Positions 38,401-49,488 of a DNA stretch of 64,000 nucleotides are shown here, one piece after another. Origin of the DNA: Choristoneura fumiferana (lineage: Eukaryota; Arthropoda; Insecta; Lepidoptera; Tortricidae); assembly GCF_025370935.1 (NCBI RefSeq), contig NC_133474.1:15592255-15656254 (forward strand). Direction: 5' to 3'. Below the pieces are notes generated by a model. That model ran no database searches, was not told the DNA's origin, and saw nothing but the letters and a program-made list of their open reading frames with translations. Each line of letters begins with the position of its first letter. Position 1 is the first letter of the stretch. A program made the translations under genes and the position numbers.

Positions 38401-41400
38401 TTCCGATCAGGACTCCATTGTCATCCTGTGCATTAACTGCAGCCGACAGTGCTCGCGCTGTCCGAATAGGATCGCTTCGAGCACGACCTTTTACCTGGAA
38501 AACAAGTTTTAACAGTGATTTACTTATGTTGGATAACTCAATAGCCTAGTGAACGAGTGCCATAATTGTCTCGAAGCGTCATGCGTCTTGTGTACCAATT
38601 GAAGAGGTCGCATAGGTTCACCTTTTAAGTGAATCTTGTCAAGATTGACCTCAAGCCTAGTTCCTCCCTAACTCGTCACTTTAGTAGTGGAATTTCATTT
38701 GCTTTAAATATAATACCTTTCCGACTTCTCTGACTAGATATAGTGCACATTCGAGAATATCCTTCTCGTACTGAGCATAGTTCCATGGTGTTGGCTTAAT
38801 ACGATTGTAAACACCTCGATACATTAAACCACCGTCTTCTAGCACGTATTCTTCCCGATGACTATGACCTGGGAAAATTAAAATGCCCTTGTTAAAAAAA
38901 ACTATAATTTTTCAAGGATCTTAATATTCTAATAAATGTGTATGGTCAGACAGATTCTCAGAGTTGTCTTAACCGAAATGGAAGAAAGATGACTCACGTA
39001 AGTCGTCAATCATGAATAAAAAAAATATGACAACGAGATTAAAAAGCATAAGTTACCTGGCATATAAACGGCGTCGTTCAAGCACCACGGATTGAATAAG
39101 ACATATATTGGTTGTGGATGCGTGTAGCTCAGAGATCCTCCAGTGGTTAGCTTAGTGTCAATATCGATTCGCCAAGCAGCAACGATGCAGTCGGCTGCAG
39201 GAGTTACTGCCACCATAAGATGCGAGTCCATTTGACCCTCGTACACAGCTGACCAAGAACCAGCAGTTTCCGATCCTTTCTCCAGCAAAGGAACCGCTGC
39301 TGATGTATCATCGGACGGGCCGCGTTTCTCGACATCTGTTACAGGCCATAAATTTAAGTTCATTCATAAACACGTCATCCAAATATTTATCATCCCAGCC
39401 TATATACGTCCCACTGCTGGGCACAGGTTTGAACTGCTTCGCAGGTTTGTGCAGGTTTCCTCACGATGTTTTCCTTCACCGCAAAGCTCGTGGTAAATTT
39501 CAAATGTAATTCCGCACATGAATTTCGAAAAACTCAGAGGTGCGAGCTGGGGTTTGAACCCACGACCCTCTGCTTGAGAGGCGATAGGTCAAACCACTTG
39601 GCCACCACGACTTTTTCAACGACCAAATATTTATGACGACTCACAAATACATCCGTGCAATTATTGAAATATTCGATTTGGCTACCTACTTACTCTTAAA
39701 TCTACAAACATCAAATGAACGGAGCGTTTATATTTATTTGTATCGACGGAATGGTAACTAATATCGTGCGTGATTTAATCGAAAATCTAAATTGGTTTAA
39801 AGTACTAACCGAAATACCTTGCAGTGATGGCACTGTGGCATATTGAAGCGGAATGCCACATTTAAAACCTTATAACTTTTAAGTGCTTTTTATCTTCAAT
39901 TGATACCACATATCGTCATAAAAATAAACTTTTATTATTTGCGTCATGAGGAAGATATGATGTCCTAAAATTATTCTGGCCTCCATTTCATCCATACTCC
40001 ATCAAAAAAGTTATATTTATAACATAAGTACTAGCATAATCTTTGACTTTAAAGAAATATGCATATAATGCTACAGCTCCTTGCAATCAGATGATATCAC
40101 CAAACCCACACACAATAACTGCATTAAAAATTCAATAAGGTACTCTAGTAAGTATCATTAGGGTTTGTGCATACCAGCCACGTAGAAAATAAAGGACAGA
40201 GCGTCCCTGGAGGCATCATAAGGCCGGTTGAGCAGCAAATCCAGTTTAAAGGCTTGTCCTCGCCGAATCACGAGACTGCGGTCTACCGACCGATTCATCA
40301 GGTTGAACTTGCTCGTGTGATGGTTCTCCCCATTCGTGTCGTTGCAGAAGTCTATAGCCTGGACAGCCAGCACACCCCGTCTCGTGCCGTCAATCACATC
40401 TGTACAAAAAAAGCTTTGTGAACTTGGAGACATAAAACTCACTTAAATGTAAACACTGATCAAAACAGCGATAACAATGTTGTCTATAATTAACTACAAG
40501 GCTACAATAACATTGAGTCATGTGTTTTTTAAATAGTACATGTCTTTGCAAAAAAAAATATAACAAAATTAAGTAAACACTTCTTATAAATCTTAAATTG
40601 AGCGCGAAATTTAAAAAATATAGGATGGTAGTAAGTATATCAAACTTACAAGGAAAACTATAACGAAGTTTTCTTGAGAATTATTAGTATTTTAAGAGTA
40701 AATAGCAGCCTAAGGTATAGAATATACCTAAACTTGGAATATTCCGTACAAAATACGAAATCCTTAGAAAAATATTACTTGATTTTTTCGTAATGGCTAC
40801 GGAACCCTATTTCGGGCGTTTCCGACACGCTCTTGGCCGGTTTTTTAACGTTTATTTACGGCCAGTTTCAATTTAGAACAATAAGTTATTATTTTAAATT
40901 GATATGGGTTTTAAATTATTATTATTTAACATTTTTTACGCTAGAAAAATCAAAATATTTATAAAATACCTGGCTGAAACGGCACAATAATAAATTTTCG
41001 TCGCCTTTCAAAATGATGTCGCCACCAATTTTTGAGGTACTCCATGGTTAAACTTTATAAACAAATTCGATTTTTTAATTCATAAAACAGACATCTTTAA
41101 ATCACCGCAAACTGTTAAGGAATGTTCATTGAATAGGTGCGATGGTCGATCTCGGCACTTGCTAATTGCTACAACAAACGTGTGGTTCTTTGGCCATGCT
41201 GCTATGGACTGTATTTGCGGCGCAGACGCAGGATTAGATCTCGCCATCGCCTCTAGTAGACGCATGATGTCATAGCCAACAGTGCGCGAAAAGCTTCCCG
41301 ATACCAAGAAACTAAATAATTCATAGACAGAACCAAGGTCCGGTGATCGTTACTCACTGTTTTCTTGACAGTTGGGTAATATGTCCAAAGATACAACGGT

Positions 41401-44400
41401 GACCTCATAGAGTAAAGACTAGATAATAAATCAATGGTAATTAGATCATAAACTAGCTGAATATGTCCCCTATATAAGTGACCGCACACAATTACTTATA
41501 AGTCTCAGAAAATAAACTGTAAGTAATAAGAAATATTAAGGTAGTTTAAGTTCTCTCAATCTCTGCTCTTGTTTTTGGAACTAAGATTTGTATGTATGCA
41601 TATAAAGGGTTATTTGTAATTTACAGCATCCTTTTAACCCTAAACTCCTACCACTTAAACAAATGTTTTTTTGTTTTACGACTTCGTAAAACAAAAAACA
41701 ATTGTTTAAGAGGTAGGAGTTGGGTTAAAAGGATGCTAGTCAATTACAAATAACCCTGTATTGATGTCATTGATGCACACGTGGGTGTTACGCAGCGTAG
41801 GATAGGAATAGTATATATTATTACCTATAGTATTTATAATTTGTATAATGATTCCAATTGTAAAGGTAATAAATAAATGTAATGTAAGAAGTGACCAAGA
41901 ACCGACCTAAGTACTTAACAATTTTTTGTAACAGCTCCTACGTTTGAAAAAACAGATTTGTTAAAAAAATATTTCAAAAGAGCTTTATTGCTGACTCTAC
42001 TTACGTTTATTTTATATTCATTCGCACTAAGTTTCAAATCAATTTCATTAACCTGTTGAAAAGTTTTCTCTTGCGACGACGATCCTGACCAGACCACCAA
42101 AATTTCACTACCCCCCGATTAGTTATTGTATGTGATTAGTTATTGACCAGACCACCAAAATTTCACTACCCCCCGATTAGTTATTGTATGTATCGTCCGA
42201 AACTAGATAGGTATGCCGAGTTTCAGCTCAATCGGACACTAGAAAGTGGTTAACAAATTGGTTATCAAATTTTGAAACCACAAACTTACACATTTACGAA
42301 CGTTACAAGCTAAGTAAAGCTTGTTATAAAAAAAGGCTGATGGTCACATGATAAACAAAGAATTTCCTTGCTCTTAGTAACTAACAACTGGTAGCATGGT
42401 GTACGGTTGTGTTGTGTTACTCTGAAGATGAGCTCTGGTTGAGTTCGAAACGCGTCAGTGTGGTTTGGTGGTGGTGATAGATGGGTTTGTGTGATTTGTG
42501 TGTGTTCTTACAGTGTGGAGGTGGAGGAACTGCATGAACACGCATATTTTGCATAAGCTTAGCTATTAAGGTCGCGGGTGAGCAAGGACCTCCGCAAAGT
42601 AACGCCTGATTCAATAGGTCACATTGATTTTAAGTGAAAATGGTCAACAATGTGTTAAGCCGTACAAACGACACTGAGCCTTAGGGTGGTGAATAAATTC
42701 CTTAGTCGACTAGATATATTTGCCGACAATTTGCTCTCTACCAAACCTACTAAGTAAAAATTAAGTGCGCATGGTGTCCTATAAAAAAAAACTTCATATT
42801 GCTAATAAATGTAATACCTATATTAGTAGAAAATAATAAATAAATTGAGCTCTTTTAACAGCTAAAAAAGTACTGTAAGTATAGTTTTGATTTTATCTGG
42901 ATCAATTCAAAAACCTTGAAACATAATCAAAGCAACGCTATCTAAACTCAAACGTGTATTACAATATTATATTTTATTACAATACCTGTACTTTTTTGGT
43001 CTTAATTACCTCGTGGGTGAGTCGCGTCGGGATATGTTGCCTTGTAATAATATTAAGCATTTAATAGATTTTCCCACACAAACCAGAGATGGCGGCTGCG
43101 TGGGCCAACGTTTAGCACATAAGGAGTCGTAGACGGTCCGATAAGATGCATTGATAGCGTTCTTGAAGTATATACTTTTATAAACTAACAAAGATTTTAC
43201 ATACTTTTTTGTCTGTCTATCTATCTTTCAAAACCTTTTTCAGTAAAGGTATCATGTTATTGGAACCATGAAGTAATAAGCTTTAAGTTCGCACAACTTT
43301 AAAATACATAATCTTTTGAAAATGATGATTCGTACAAAAATTATGGCATACAAAACCTACAGGCTACTTCCCGTACACATAGAATTTTGCAATTTGGCAA
43401 GACGTAATTAGAAATCATAAAAAGGAAAAGGAAAAAGATTATAACTTTTTGTATGCTTTTAACCGCACTTGATCGGTTTTTATTCGAATTTAAATAATTT
43501 CGTTCTATATTTTGTATTATAAATATATTGTACCATTAGCCTTCGAAGAAAGCTAATCGCTCATATTCACTGACTGACAAATTGAGGTGATTCAAAATGA
43601 TGACCGACCATATTTCATACCATTTCATACCAATCTGTTTTTGAATCTACTCATGCTATGAAGCAAACTGTGACACATTTTTAGGGTTCCGTAGCCAAAT
43701 GGCAAAAAACGGAACCCTTATGGATTCGGCATGTCTGTCTGTCCGTCCGTATGTCACAGTATAAGAACTATACTGTTGAAACTTGGTAAGTAGATGTATT
43801 CTGTGAACCGCATTAAGATTCTCACACAAATATAGAAAAAAAAAACAATAAATTTTGGGGGCTCCCCATACTAAGAACTGAAACTCAAATTTGTTTTATC
43901 CCTAAATCTCATAAGTGTGGGGTATTTATGGATAGGTCTTCAAAAATTATATTGTTTTTTTCCAAATTCCAAAGTGGTAAAATGTGTGTCCCCCCCCCCC
44001 CTAACTTCTAAAATAAGAGAATGATAAAATTAAAAAAACATAATGATGTACATTATCATGCAAACTTCCACCGAAAATTGGTTTGAAATAGATATAGTAA
44101 GTAGTTTTTTTAATACGTCATAAATCGTAAAGTAAAGGAAACTTTTATATTATGTTACTTGCTGCTACGGAACCCTTCATGGGCGAGTCTGACTCGCACT
44201 TGACCGCTTTTTTTAAGTTTACGATGTTTTTCAACAGTAATATTTATTTCCAAATGGATGTTCCTCATTATAGTTTATTACAATCGTAAATGTAAAGTAA
44301 GACGTTGTCTATTAGTGACTTCACATAAAAAGAAAACAATAAAATAGCAATCTTTGTAGTTAAACTGAACAAAACTATTGTGTTCTTTCTTGGTTTGCTT

Positions 44401-47400
44401 TCATCTTACTGGACGTGTATCCGTGACCTATATTTTCCAAATCTGAGAATACACCAAAACAAAATAAAAAATATAAAAAATCCGTGTTATATGAGACTTA
44501 AGTTTACAACATCAATTAATAGAGTACGAGTAAATTTTCGTAATGAAGAACTTACTCGTATCTAGGTACTTTAAGATCTATTTCGAGTAAATTAAAAAAA
44601 CGAGTTTTTTATGTATTTCCAAATATGTCACGGCTCAGATTTGCCTATTTTTGGTGTACGGGGATGTATATATTTAACTGAGACCATGTTTGGCGCCGAC
44701 TCTACAAATACTTTATTGATGTGACGAGAAACCTCAGCGGATGCTGCATTGTATGTCGAAGCATTGACATTGAATAAAGACAAATAAGACAAAACGTGCT
44801 AAACGCTGCGTAACAAGTGATTTCATTCATGGTTTGTTTGAACCTTTTGTTCGGATATTGGATAACCGACCTCTGTTCATTAATACGCTAAAATTACGAA
44901 AACATCGCACAAGTTTAATAAATATGTGTTTTTTATCAGATTGGTACAATCTCCAACCCACGCCTAGGGAAAACTTTAGCAGAAAGTAGCTATTGTTTTA
45001 ATAAGGCCAAACAAAGTCCTCGCAATAAGGAAGTTTCATAGTAAGACGACTTGACGTCACCTACCAGCAAATTTAAGCGTTTGATTTTATTTTATGCATC
45101 GAAATATCAAAAATTGTTGCACAAGTTTATCAAGACTACATTCAAGACGATAACCTGAGCTCTGAGTTCGCATCGCAATTAAAGTGTTACAGAAACATTC
45201 GGAGCACCGTCACAGAATAGATAGTGCACCGTCCTACCTATTTGCGTAAAAAAATAGCGATTAACATCTAAGTAAATACTTATTATACTTTCTCAGGGTC
45301 AATCCTCCTTCCATCTAGTTATCTGAAGCTATTTTTTGTTCATCCTAGCCTAAATATACATCCCACTGCTGGGCACAGGCATCCTTTCATAATTAGAGGG
45401 CTTGGGCCGTAGTTGAGGCCCGGTGCGGGTTGGGAACTTCACACACACTATTGAATTGCTTCGCAAGTTAGTACCAGTTTCCTCACGATGTTTTCCTTCA
45501 CCGAAAGCTCGTGACAAATTTCAAATTCCGCACATGAATTTCAAATAACTCAAGATCCGAGCCCAGATTTGAACCCACGGTTCTCTGCTTGAGGGGCCAT
45601 AGGTGAAACCATTAGGCTACCACGGCTTTTTGACTTATGTTATTATTTTAAAATATTACGCGTATATCATATCATATGAACATTAGCTGTTGTATCACTC
45701 TCAAAGTGAACTGGCTACAAAAAGTTGATCACGTCACATCAGTGGACCATTCATTAAGCTGGTCGCTCCTACGACCGTAGGACGCGAGTAGGGTTGCCAT
45801 ATATGAGGATTTGTCCTGACTTGATAGGATTTTTGACCCTTTGCCAGGATCGCGACCGGACGGACTTAGCAAGTGACGGGATTTTTAGAAATGGACTCAC
45901 ATTAAATAAATAATTAAATCTATGTTTTCATGAATACATAATTAATTACAAAGTTAACACAGTTTTAATGAATGAATTGATAAATAGCAAGTAGTTCATT
46001 AAAAAATAACGAATAATATTTCTTTCAAAACAATTTAAAATATGATAAATTACACGTAACGAAATACCTATCAATTTTTTTTTTACTTGAAACTAGTTAG
46101 AATCTACGCCAAATCTATTTCAAATCTCTGTTAAAAGTTACCAGAAATGTCAGGACTTTTAGGGTGAGATCAGGATTTTTATCAAGACATTTAATTTTTC
46201 CATATGGAAACCCTAGACGCGAGCGCCGAGCCGGCTCACCTTGAGGTGCGCGCGCGCCGCAAGCCATACACAACAACTCATCGAACATTCCTCGAATTCA
46301 CACTAGGTCACCAAGGCCCTGGATTAAATTAATTCCCAATAGGTACATGACGGTACTTTGTAGCGTGCAGGTTATTTTATTTTTAGATATATTTTACATA
46401 GGTATAAATTCAATTTTAAGTGTAAGTATTTGCAATATTTCATGATTTTAAATGTTTAAATTAACATTATTTAGTTACGGAACCTTATGTTTACCTACTC
46501 ATTGATGCAAAAGCCTAATTAATCAATAATTAAATTATAAGATAAATTATCCTTTTAGCTAAAAACATATAAATACTTAGGTAGGCATTGAAGATCTTTT
46601 ATTACATTAGACATATTATACTAACAAATAGAATATTCTTAAAAACGTAATAAATGTAAATTCTTCCAGTATAAATATCAATTGTTACAGATATCTATCT
46701 ATCATTTATTATGTTGACATGCAAATATAGATTAGTTACAAACTGCACACGTGTGCCTTGCTGGTTATAGTCAGTAGATAGTAAATCACATTTGAACATG
46801 CTGTAGTCATATACTTGTATATCATAAAAGTTATTGTACAGCCAGTCTAGAAGTTAATAACGCGACATTTAATAAATGTACTTCAGAGTTAATTGCAGGA
46901 AAATTACTCGTGGATTCTTATTGGGTCCTTACTCCGCTGAAGCTGCTTGTGGAATAAGATTTTATTCAGGAATGATAAATTATGGGCCATAGCATAGTAT
47001 ACAATGTATGAGTTTTATTTTAAGAACATTATTGCTGAATGTATTCAGAGCGAGCCTCGCGTCGAGCGGTATCCGGTAGAAATCGATCGCTTCAATTTGC
47101 CGCTCTACCAGATTTCGCGCCGTCTACACTTAGCGGCTTACTATTTCTGGCTCATGTGTTTGAAAACTAAACAATAACTTCCTTTTTTTAGTTCGTTATT
47201 TTTAGGGGCTGTTTCACCATCCACTGATTAGTGTTAAGTGACGGTTAAATGTGATGCCGTCTCCGTCTATTCGAACAAAACAAATAGAGACGGCATCACA
47301 TTTAATTGTCACTTAACACTAATCAATGGATGGTGAAACAGCCCCTTACTAAAACAAAGTGCTGATTATTTTTTATTAGATCACCTCCCCTTACAATAAA

Positions 47401-48491
47401 TTAAATTTTGATCCTGAATAAGTTTGATTATTACATTTTCTAATTTTTCTACATATATTGCAAGAATGAAATTGACCTAGCCTATCTGTAACAAAAATAA
47501 GACAGATCATAGATATAATTCACGTAAAAAAAAACAATAGTGACTCTACACATTTAAAAATGCTTCGAAATTACGAGTAGTTTAAGCATAAGCTCTATCT
47601 TTAAATTTTAAATTGCATTTCATGCAATTATCTTGCAAGTATCAGATACATATACTCGTATTTAGCGAGTTCACTTTATAGAACTGGTCTATTAAATTTT
47701 CCTAATAATTGTATTGACATTGACCTTTAACACTTTGTATTGGGCATTCATGGGGCATTTATTGGCCACCATGGAAATTAGGTACTTAAATAGTCGCACA
47801 TAAGAGCATTTCTACATACATATAGCCGAATGGTAAAATCGAATTAAGGCGACATCAATTATACCTATTCATGCACATGCCATTAAAATATATGATGTAA
47901 TTGATAAAACGCCTTAATCAATAATTTGGTTATACTTATGTCTATGATATTTAAATAAATAACAACCTATGTAGTCATGGCTATATGTATCTATGTAGAT
48001 ATGCGTAACACCTGTGCACGAGAATCAACGAATAAGTAAATATTGCCAATATCTACTCATGTTACGTATGTACCTAGATACGTATAGGTGAGAAATAATC
48101 TGTAAACAGTAGCATTACTAATTCAACTTTTTTAAAGACTTATGAAGGACTTATGACAAAATGTATAACTTTACCGTAATGTTAATCATTGACAGCTGTC
48201 GGTTTAAAAAATCTTAATTTGAAACGGTATCGAACACGCTTTTTTTTTAGCTAAAAAAGTCGGTAATCTTATCTTGTTAAGAAGACAAAAGGAAGTCACG
48301 CTGCGCTGCCTTCTTATAAGTGTCTTATAAAGCGGAGTTAAGCTTAAAATGATAAGGTATAACCTTGACCTACCGATGGAGGAGTCGAGTTGCGGGGGGC
48401 GCGGCAGGGCCCGCAAGTCGTAGGAGTCCGACGTACTCCCGCAGCAGCGCGGGGGGCACCAGCTAGCCAACTTGCTCTTCACACTACCCAT
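32262..48491 (-). CDS. Tg: Annulin-like transglutaminase, acylated N-terminus, 12 exons
   Basis: Twelve exons join in phase to 2274 nt, 757 aa. The enzyme forms epsilon-(gamma-glutamyl)lysine cross-links between proteins using calcium. Domain order: acylation leader (1-39), N-terminal beta-sandwich (about 40-180), catalytic core with YNRIKPTPWNYAQYEKDILE near 226-245, then two C-terminal beta-barrels. The triad is Cys329 (AQCWVF), His388 (WNYHVWNE) and Asp411 (IDSTPQE). Trp291 (GNW) matches the catalytic Trp of TG2. The residue before QCW is Ala rather than the usual Gly. The leader MGSVKSKLASWCPPRCCG carries Gly2, Ser6 and Lys7 for N-myristoylation and Cys12, 16 and 17 for palmitoylation, as in membrane-attached insect annulin and Drosophila Tg-A. 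A signal peptide is absent. Introns run from 188 bp to 8 kb. A second candidate first exon lies at 49425-49488. A paralogue lies 4.4 kb upstream of that exon on the same strand. Confidence 0.93.
32782..33024 (-). CDS. Tg: Tg exon 11 (beta-barrels 1-2)
   Basis: Acceptor TTTTTACAG, donor CAG/GTATGT, phase 0, 81 codons. Encodes RNPDIKISVEGKPVSRKEFT and ENPLPIPLKNGKFYIQGPGL, the start of the last barrel. Confidence 0.93.
33346..33546 (-). CDS. Tg: Tg exon 10 (beta-barrel 1)
   Basis: Acceptor CGTCTTACAG, donor CAG/GTAAAC, phase 0, 67 codons. Encodes HMKNRSSENKHTVRGVLRVD and the VSFNEYYKRLVDQ barrel strand. Confidence 0.92.
34261..34440 (-). CDS. Tg: Tg exon 9 (core to first barrel)
   Basis: Acceptor TTTTCTAG, donor GTG/GTAGGT, phase 0. 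Encodes DITDTYKYPERTWEERATME, with the acidic calcium-binding helix, then the first barrel strand FDFELRDDIKIGQDFSV. Confidence 0.92.
34925..35035 (-). CDS. Tg: Tg exon 8 (end of core)
   Basis: Acceptor TATTTTAG, donor GAG/GTATAG, phase 0, 37 codons. Encodes VLWKYSGEIQPLKLLARD and VGQNISTKAIGRMERE, the calcium-site region typical of the family. Confidence 0.9.
36336..36521 (-). CDS. Tg: Tg exon 7 (catalytic Asp411)
   Basis: Acceptor GTCTATAG, donor AAG/GTAAAT, phase 0. Encodes VWMERPDLG, GGWQAIDSTPQE (Asp411) and RCGPASLRAV. Confidence 0.93.
37177..37337 (-). CDS. Tg: Tg exon 6 (catalytic His388)
   Basis: Acceptor ACATTAG chosen because it restores Ile in the conserved ICRALGIPCRPVSGY; a later AG at GTTTGCAG would break the frame. 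Ends NYHVWNE before the donor GTAGGG. His388 is the second triad residue. Confidence 0.92.
37784..38215 (+). pseudogene. RTE-like non-LTR retrotransposon relic, reverse-transcriptase C-terminal tail
   Basis: Plus-strand frame reads SWKIRARERQRIDALEMWCW, RRVMRIPWKAKRTNSSIL, HQRIFSYFDHIMRRGDESLE and RARGRSSTRWTDQIRD, the familiar C-terminal tail downstream of the polymerase domain in RTE-like insect LINEs. The piece is 5'-truncated, ends with GMER-like MERSR and a stop at 38134, and continues as an untranslated tail. It lies antisense inside intron 5 of Tg. Confidence 0.8.
38254..38494 (-). CDS. Tg: Tg exon 5 (catalytic Cys329)
   Basis: Acceptor TTTTCCAG, donor A/GTAAGT. Contains GNW (Trp291) and YAQCWVFAGV with nucleophile Cys329. 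The usual Gly before Gln is Ala. Confidence 0.94.
38717..38868 (-). CDS. Tg: Tg exon 4 (catalytic core entry)
   Basis: Acceptor TTTTCCCAG, donor AAG/GTATTA, ends in phase 0. Encodes EYVLEDGGLMYRGVYNRIK and the helix ending LYLVREVGK. Confidence 0.92.
39057..39335 (-). CDS. Tg: Tg exon 3 (beta-sandwich to core junction)
   Basis: Acceptor CTGTAACAG, donor G/GTAACT, phase 1 both ends. Ends with the family hallmark YVLFNPWCLNDAVYMPG that leads into the catalytic core. Confidence 0.93.
39391..39615 (-). repeat. tRNA-derived SINE, internally deleted, in Tg intron 2
   Basis: CATCCCAGCCTATATACGTC joins directly to the TTCGCAGGTTTGTGCAGG part, so the central segment is missing; the tRNA-like head is intact. 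Confidence 0.72.
40175..40399 (-). CDS. Tg: Tg exon 2 (start of N-terminal beta-sandwich)
   Basis: Acceptor TTTGTACAG, donor G/GTATGC, phase 1 at both ends. Encodes VIDGTRRGVLAVQAIDFCND and the conserved RSLVIRRGQAFKLDLLLNRPYD strand region that opens insect transglutaminases. Confidence 0.92.
40625..40850 (-). repeat. GGGTTCCG/CGGCCAAGAG repeat, truncated
   Basis: Matches the 16.05-16.23 kb half of the split copy closely (CTTGATTTTTTCGTAATGGC, CACGCTCTTGGCCGG). In Tg intron 1. Confidence 0.65.
41606..41757. repeat. 152-bp foldback MITE in Tg intron 1
   Basis: Begins AGGGTTATTTGTAATTTACA and ends with its near complement TACAAATAACCCT; the two arms pair over most of their length. Confidence 0.65.
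42088..42191 (+). repeat. Tandem duplication of a 58-bp unit
   Basis: The block GACCAGACCACCAAAATTTC through TTAGTTATTGTATGT occurs twice, starting at 42088 and 42146, with almost no divergence. It lies inside a wider repeat (about 41955-42330) also present at 1735-1975. Confidence 0.75.
43680..44215 (-). repeat. GGGTTCCG repeat, diverged subfamily
   Basis: Begins AGGGTTCCGTAGCCAAATGG with GTCTGTCTGTCCGTCCG and ends GAGTCTGACTCGCACTTGAC, differing from the CTTGGCCGG end of the other copies. In Tg intron 1. Confidence 0.6.
45341..45630 (-). repeat. tRNA-derived SINE in Tg intron 1
   Basis: CATCCTAGCCTAAATATACA through CCCAGATTTGAACCCACGG to GGCTACCACGGCTTTTT. Confidence 0.72.
45789..46215. 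mobile_element. hAT-like MITE with 8-bp target duplication
   Basis: Terminal inverted repeats TAGGGTTGCCATAT and (reverse complement of the right end) TAGGGTTTCCATAT. The element is flanked by perfect direct repeats GACGCGAG at 45781-45788 and 46216-46223. An 8-bp duplication and a TAGGG terminus fit the hAT superfamily. No transposase frame. Sits in Tg intron 1. Confidence 0.8.
47205..47345. mobile_element. PIF/Harbinger-like foldback MITE
   Basis: A 141-bp near-perfect palindrome starting GGGGCTGTTTCACCATCCA and ending with its complement, flanked by TTA on both sides. A 3-bp TWA duplication and GGG-type termini fit PIF/Harbinger. Sits in Tg intron 1. Confidence 0.7.
48374..48491 (-). CDS. 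Tg: Tg first exon A: myristoylation/palmitoylation leader
   Basis: ATG at 48491 in a strong context (GCCATGG). It encodes 39 residues and ends ATC G before the donor GTAGGT (phase 1), which joins the acceptor at 40399 to give Asp40. Gly2 with Ser6-Lys7 is a classical N-myristoyltransferase motif; cysteines 12, 16 and 17 are suited to palmitoylation. The assignment to this gene is from strand, phase and family biology; the linking intron is 8.0 kb, so cDNA evidence is lacking here. Confidence 0.8.
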
Positions 48492-49424
48492 GGCGCCACT
48501 CGACTAAACTATCATAAGTATGTAGATCCTGCGAGCCCACAGCTTCCGACGGATCACCGTTCACCGCTTTATCACTAATTATCACACAAATTCTCCACAA
48601 TAAACGATTAGATCATAGCCGATTTTGTACCACTCGCGCCTGATCTGAAAGCGTTTATAAATGTCTACCACATGTAAACAAACCACCTATCTCGCTTATT
48701 ACTGGTATGTATACCAGCAGTAATAATAAAATATTTTTTTATACACTTCCAATAAGAACAGTGTATACAAAATAGTCGTCGTCTTCGTGAAAATTAAAAG
48801 TTTTTTGCCGCGTACTCGATCGCGTGCGCAACAGAGCGCGGAGTGGGATCGTCTGGCGCTAGTGCTTGCTTGTGGCCAGTACCTGACCTCTTATCAAAAC
48901 CTTGCGAAACAATAAATCACTCGAAAACCTCATCCAGAATGACACAACTTGCTGCTGATTTATTAATTTATTGAATCACGAACATGAAGGTACTGGTACA
49001 AGTCGAGTCATATTTCTCGGCAAATTGAAATAAGGGAACCACCGGTGACGTCCGATGCAAAAAATGTGGGACAAATTATGCAATCATCCATACATCATAG
49101 CTAACCTCAAGATTCGTCATGACCAAAAAAAATTTTACCTCTATAAAGGTGATGAGAAGATTAAAAAAACAGAATTAATTCAATCACATCAATCGCGTTA
49201 TATTTGTAACAAAATAAACTTATTTTAACATTAAAACTTGATCAGCGAGTGACCTATCTCACTTGATGGTAAGTGTAGATGAGGTGGAAGATGTAAGTCA
49301 CTGTTTCAGTAACAGCCTAGTTCACTCTGGACTTGAAATACCCTACTGAAAAATAGAAAGATTAACAGACTGAGTTTTAGCTACTATTGTTATATCAGCT
49401 TTCCTGCACTAAACAAAACTTTAC

Positions 49425-49488
49425 CTTCAGCATCCTTTTGCGCTACAGACACTTCTTCCCTTGTTGAGGCTGAACTGGAAGAGCCCAT
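49425..49488 (-). CDS. Tg: Candidate alternative first exon of Tg, Met-Gly leader
   Basis: ATG at 49488 (context GCAATGG) opens MGSSSSASTREEVSVAQKD..., 21 residues, then GAA G before a donor GTAAAG. The donor is phase 1, the same as the other first exon, so it can splice to 40399. Gly2 and Ser6 fit N-myristoylation, but no cysteine follows, so palmitoylation is not predicted. If not spliced, the frame ends after 32 codons. The frame is also open upstream through a hydrophobic AT-rich stretch, which I take as 5' UTR. Alternative: an unrelated short ORF. Confidence 0.45.

Larger units (their letters stand above)
40400..48373 (-). other. Intron 1 of Tg (8.0 kb)
   Basis: Large first intron. It holds a truncated GGGTTCCG-type repeat (40625-40850), foldback elements (41606-41757, 47205-47345), a hAT-like MITE (45789-46215), a SINE (45341-45630), a duplicated 58-bp unit near 42.1 kb and GC-rich unique blocks near 46.22-46.32 and 47.04-47.15 kb that could be enhancers. 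No exon seen. Confidence 0.6.
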
